From Treponemataceae bacterium (GTDB taxonomy: Bacteria; Spirochaetota; Spirochaetia; Treponematales; Treponemataceae), in assembly GCA_024402435.1 (NCBI GenBank), contig JAKSTU010000010.1, forward strand, positions 1-64,000: a stretch of DNA of 64,000 nucleotides, in the 5' to 3' direction. The notes below the pieces were generated by a model. That model worked only from the letters and a program-made list of their open reading frames with translations, ran no database searches and had not been told where the DNA came from. Shown piece after piece: positions 61,030-64,000 of the stretch. The number at the start of each line of letters is the position of its first letter. Within the stretch, counting starts at the first letter, position 1. The position numbers and the translations under genes were made by a program.

Positions 61030-62922
61030 TTATTTTTCCGTGATGCGGATAAAGCAGCGGCGTTCCTCCAAAGTTTTTACGTAGAGCATCTGGTTTTCCG
61101 GTGATTCCCGAAGTGCCCCGACGCCGTCAAACTTGTCAACGCGCCAACCTTTTGGGAACCATCCCTGTGGAATGAAAATTTCAGTGTCTTCATCGCCGGA
61201 GGATGTGGGACACGGGGTAGAATCCCATTCAAATTCAAAAATGACTTTTGGACTTCTGATGAAACGCATTTTGACAGGAGTTCCGGCGGTGCGCATTGCA
61301 TAAGGTCTGCAGAATCCATTTACGCCGCGAAGCCGTTGTGTATCGCTGTTGAAAATGCTCAGGTCTTCTTTGTTCCAGCAGTCGCCGTCTTCATGAGTGT
61401 TTGTGGGCGTGTAATTCCACAGTGTGCAGGAAAGAAGACCTTCGTCAAGGGCATCGTAATAAATGCCAAGGGCTTCTTCCTGTTTTGAATAGTTGCCGGT
61501 TCTGTAAGATTTGCCTTCGTCAAGATCAAAGGGAATGCCGAATTCGCCCAAAAAGGGAACAAGCGAGTCAGAACGGATTTCTTTTGCTTTTCCGTTGATT
61601 TGTTCAGACATGCTTTTTTTGACTTTGTCTTTGCCGAAGACCGGTTTGCGGGTGAAAGTATCAACTGTAAAGTTTGGAACCCATTTACGGAGCAGAAGAC
61701 TTGGTCCGTCATACCAGTGGAATGCATCAACAAGAATCTGGGATTCTTCATCTTCTGAAGACCATTTTGCCCGCTGACCTTCAATGCTGCCTTCGGTAAA
61801 AAACAGGTATTCCGGGTGTTTTTTGCGAAGGGCGGCGATAAAATCTTTGTGGAAGGGCTTGAGAAAGTCCTGTGCAAAATTCACATTTGAAAAATATTCA
61901 GGTTTGTCCAACACGGGCTGATCATTTTCTGTGTGCCACACACCGGCAGTTTTCCATGGGCAGGAAAAACCGGGAAGAAAAATTCCGCCTTCTGTCCAGG
62001 AAAACTTGGGTTTAACGGGGACTTTTTTCCCGGGGGTTACGCCGTTAAGACCAAGCTTTATGGATGCGAATTCGGAAGGAAAACCGTTGGCAGCGGTGAT
62101 TGCGGCGAATGGTGTAGGAACCGTTCCTGATGTTGCGGTAATAGGGGCGTATTCCCGAAGATCTTTATGCCCGATAAAACCGTTATGAGGTTCGTTGAGC
62201 ATGCCGAAGCCGATTATTGATTTGCAGTCTTTGAGCCGGCGTGCAACATGATACATTGCATTGATGAAATGTTCCTGCAAGTATTCCTGTGCATTGATTC
62301 CGTCAATTTTGCAGTCAGGGGCAAACTTCTTTCCTCCGAAGAAAAGGGTGAACATTGTTGCAGCGGCATAACGCTGATAGTTCAGGCTCCATGACATGCG
62401 TTTGTATTCAATGCCTTCAGATGCAGCGCCCTGCTGTGTGAATGCTGCGAAATTGGCTTCCAGACGTGAAAGGTTGAATCCGACTTTTTCAAGTGTCCAT
62501 GCAGGTGCGCCGTCACCACCGGTCCAGCGGCTCCATGCGTCCTGATGCGGATCAATGAAAACGAAGATCTGATATTCTTCCGCTTTTTTCAGCAGGCGGC
62601 GCAGATATGCAAGGTAGTCTTCGTCATATTCATCGGGGCCGGCGTGCTCTACAGATTCCCAGGTGATGACCCAGCGGATGAGGTCGATTCCGCAGCTTTT
62701 AAGACGCATGAAATGGGAATCTGCTTCTTCTTCCGGAAATGGGCGTCCGACAAAGGTTACGGCGCTGGTTGCTTCCAGACTGTTCTTGTTCTGGGTGGAG
62801 CCGTCCGGGTCAAATGGAACTTTGCTTGCACCGCTCATGTTTACGCCTCTGAAAATCACTGCACGGTTGTGATCATCCCGAATCCAGCCTTTTTGGGCGG
62901 AAAAAAGTACTTCATGCTTCAT
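61030..62922 (-). CDS. GH5 glycoside hydrolase (endoglycoceramidase/steryl-glucosidase-like)
   Basis: A 630-residue GH5 enzyme. It starts KGWIRDDHNRAVIFRGVNMSG, has DPHQDAWSRWTGGDGAP (124-140), the acid/base Glu244 in LNEPHNG and the nucleophile Glu460 in LGEFGIPFD; a C-terminal beta domain starts near 540. The pattern resembles GH5_12, which contains fungal steryl-glucosidases and glucocerebrosidases, so a lipid-linked beta-glucoside is a possible substrate. There is no signal peptide. I start at 62922 (MKHEVLF) behind AGGATTT; an upstream extension would run into the terminator hairpin that sits only 14 nt before the start. Confidence 0.82.
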   Translation of the reverse strand: MKHEVLFSAQKGWIRDDHNRAVIFRGVNMSGASKVPFDPDGSTQNKNSLEATSAVTFVGRPFPEEEADSHFMRLKSCGIDLIRWVITWESVEHAGPDEYDEDYLAYLRRLLKKAEEYQIFVFIDPHQDAWSRWTGGDGAPAWTLEKVGFNLSRLEANFAAFTQQGAASEGIEYKRMSWSLNYQRYAAATMFTLFFGGKKFAPDCKIDGINAQEYLQEHFINAMYHVARRLKDCKSIIGFGMLNEPHNGFIGHKDLREYAPITATSGTVPTPFAAITAANGFPSEFASIKLGLNGVTPGKKVPVKPKFSWTEGGIFLPGFSCPWKTAGVWHTENDQPVLDKPEYFSNVNFAQDFLKPFHKDFIAALRKKHPEYLFFTEGSIEGQRAKWSSEDEESQILVDAFHWYDGPSLLLRKWVPNFTVDTFTRKPVFGKDKVKKSMSEQINGKAKEIRSDSLVPFLGEFGIPFDLDEGKSYRTGNYSKQEEALGIYYDALDEGLLSCTLWNYTPTNTHEDGDCWNKEDLSIFNSDTQRLRGVNGFCRPYAMRTAGTPVKMRFIRSPKVIFEFEWDSTPCPTSSGDEDTEIFIPQGWFPKGWRVDKFDGVGALRESPENQMLYVKTLEERRCFIRITEK

Positions 62923-62935
62923 TTTGGAAATCCTG

Positions 62936-62975
62936 AAAAAAAAACCACTGGAGTGTATGACAAACAAACCAGTGG
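62936..62975 (-). terminator. Terminator between ptsN and the GH5 gene (possible attenuator)
   Basis: On the minus strand the stem CCACTGG/CCAGTGG has a 17-nt loop and is followed by T9, ending 13 nt before the GH5 start codon. No promoter can fit between the T-run and the ATG, so GH5 messages must cross this terminator. Confidence 0.85.
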
Positions 62976-63002
62976 CTTATTAGAAAGTTGAAACCAATCA
63001 GA

Positions 63003-63449
63003 CTAGTCAGTAAGAATCTTGATAACTTCTTCTTTGTCTGATGTATTAAGAATCTGCTCGCGTTTTTCTGCGCTCTTGAACAGAAGGCTTACTTCTGCAA
63101 GGAACTGCAGGTGCGGACCTGTCTTGTTAACAGGAGACAGTGTCATAATGAAGATGCGGCATGGTTCCTGATCCAGTGAATCGAAATCAACAGGATTGTC
63201 AGAAATACCGATACATGCAACCAGGTCGCTTACTGTGTCTGTTTTGCCGTGGGGAATTGCGATTCCGTGCTTCATACCAGTAGACATTTTGCGTTCGCGG
63301 TCAAGAACACACGCTTTGGCAGCATCTTTGTCGCTAACTTTGCCGGCAGAAATAAGAACTTCCAGCAATTCGTCAATAATTTCTTCTTTTGTAGTACCTT
63401 TAAGATGAAGGTTTACAGTTTCAGGCGTTAAAACAGTTCGTAAAGTCAT
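63003..63449 (-). CDS. ptsN: PTS IIA protein, PtsN/fructose type
   Basis: A 148-residue EIIA-Ntr/Fru domain. The phosphorylatable His67 is in the motif HGIAIPHGKTD; the rest follows the family (LTPETVNLHLKGTTKEEIIDELLEVL near the N-terminus, FLAEVSLLFKSAEKREQIL near the C-terminus). No IIB/IIC sugar permease is adjacent, so a regulatory rather than transport role is likely, as in other treponemes with an incomplete PTS. There is no clear SD. The downstream GH5 gene may be read through from it. Confidence 0.92.
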   Translation of the reverse strand: MTLRTVLTPETVNLHLKGTTKEEIIDELLEVLISAGKVSDKDAAKACVLDRERKMSTGMKHGIAIPHGKTDTVSDLVACIGISDNPVDFDSLDQEPCRIFIMTLSPVNKTGPHLQFLAEVSLLFKSAEKREQILNTSDKEEVIKILTD

Positions 63450-63568
63450 ACCACAAGTTTATGATTAGTTTCCGTAAAAGTCAAGGGACTTATTGAGGTC
63501 ACGGCCAAAATAAGGATTTTGAATCAGCCTTGATTGAGTGCTTTTGTTATCTTTGGTAAACTGTTTTC

Positions 63569-63967
63569 ATGAACGAAATTGAAAAATTCAGAGCTGACGT
63601 GGAGCGCATCAAAAAACATGAGCGCAATGACGGTCTTAAGTATGACGGAATCAAAGCTGCCCGGAATGCGGCCGATCTTTTTGTCCGCAACAACAAAAAA
63701 GCAGGAGAACTTGCAAAATCTGTTGCGGATTACTGGATGGAAAAATACATCAGAAATGGTGATTTGAATGAAGTTCCTACAATAAATGATGTTGATTTTC
63801 TGTGTGACATTCAGGAACTTTTTGAAGGAACTTTGGAAGGTAAATCTGTTCTGAAACCTGAGGATTGGAATGAACTGAGGGAAATGGTCAACCTGGAAGC
63901 AGAAAATCTTCCTATTGGGATGCTTACTTCTCTTCTGAGCGCAGTAATGGATCACGGAGCACTCTGA
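63569..63967 (+). CDS. Conserved-looking protein of unknown function
   Basis: A 132-residue, mostly helical, soluble protein with no signal peptide. It starts MNEIEKFRADVERIKKHERNDG and ends VMDHGAL. I recognise no family. Codon use resembles its neighbours. The following gene starts 3 bp after the stop, so the two are probably one operon. It is divergent from ptsN across a 119-bp gap that contains A/T-rich promoter-like sequence but no clear sites. Confidence 0.7.
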   Translation: MNEIEKFRADVERIKKHERNDGLKYDGIKAARNAADLFVRNNKKAGELAKSVADYWMEKYIRNGDLNEVPTINDVDFLCDIQELFEGTLEGKSVLKPEDWNELREMVNLEAENLPIGMLTSLLSAVMDHGAL

Positions 63968-63970
63968 CAA

Positions 63971-64000
63971 ATGTCTGATTTGTATTCGGCATGTGTGCAG
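63971..64000 (+). CDS. Start of a further gene, cut by the window end
   Basis: An ATG with a GGAG stretch about 11 nt upstream begins MSDLYSACVQ and continues beyond the window. Only ten codons are visible, so no function can be given. Confidence 0.5.
   Translation, partial: MSDLYSACVQ

Noticed and set aside
1-64000. CRISPR arrays, insertion sequences, prophage genes or rRNA
   Set aside because: No regularly spaced direct repeats, transposase or integrase motifs, phage structural genes or rRNA sequence were found on reading both strands.

Overview
The window looks like chromosomal DNA of a gut- or host-associated Treponema (Spirochaetes). The evidence is an rpoB with the spirochaete-type Asn in the rifampicin cluster, periplasmic binding proteins with the Treponema-like 'AGGKK' signal ending, a GerMN protein, a LacI-fold/GGDEF fusion, and the ankyrin and TPR lipoproteins. 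G+C is moderate. I see no phage, insertion sequence, CRISPR or rRNA. Several gene starts below differ from the longest open frame and are set by Shine-Dalgarno (SD) position.

Layout. 1-4 kb: an ankyrin lipoprotein and beta-propeller pair, a repeat-rich gap that also holds a candidate small RNA, then mtnN. 4-15.7 kb: a carbohydrate locus with a divergent beta-glucuronidase (GH2), a sugar ABC importer, a GH88 unsaturated glucuronyl hydrolase, a type-B carboxylesterase and two heparinase II/III-fold proteins. None of the enzymes has a signal peptide, which suggests uptake of uronic-acid oligosaccharides followed by cytoplasmic breakdown. 15.7-26 kb: a DUF362 ferredoxin, htpG, a 563-bp gap with a long palindrome and a second candidate small RNA, pdxA with a small zinc-ribbon membrane protein, an acyl-CoA synthetase, a lipid-kinase-like protein and fhs. 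26-33.7 kb: GerMN, LacI-fold-GGDEF and a membrane-anchored unknown (minus strand), then a Glu/Pro-rich TPR lipoprotein and a TraB-family protein (plus strand). 33.7-38.3 kb: a TolC/MFP/ABC/FtsX-type export operon. 38.4-49.9 kb: tRNA-Thr, rpmG, tRNA-Trp, secE, nusG, rplKAJL and rpoBC. 50-55.5 kb: ilvE, glmS and nfnBA on the minus strand. 55.7-61 kb: an orphan LivJ-like lipoprotein, a TIGR02757 protein and a three-gene ABC system of TrpXYZ type. 61-64 kb: a GH5 enzyme downstream of ptsN behind a terminator, an unknown protein and the first codons of another gene.

The most interesting material is non-coding. Two minus-strand promoter-terminator units sit in gaps between plus-strand genes. One (about 3172-3230) has a near-perfect promoter and a terminator hairpin whose loop reads as an anti-Shine-Dalgarno sequence (CUCCUCC). 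The other (about 19325-19446) has a TTGACA-N17-TATACT promoter, a G-rich hairpin loop and a strong terminator, and lies beside a 206-bp imperfect palindrome. A structured repeat of about 90 nt occurs twice (near 3069 and 58936). All functional calls come from reading the sequence; no searches were run.
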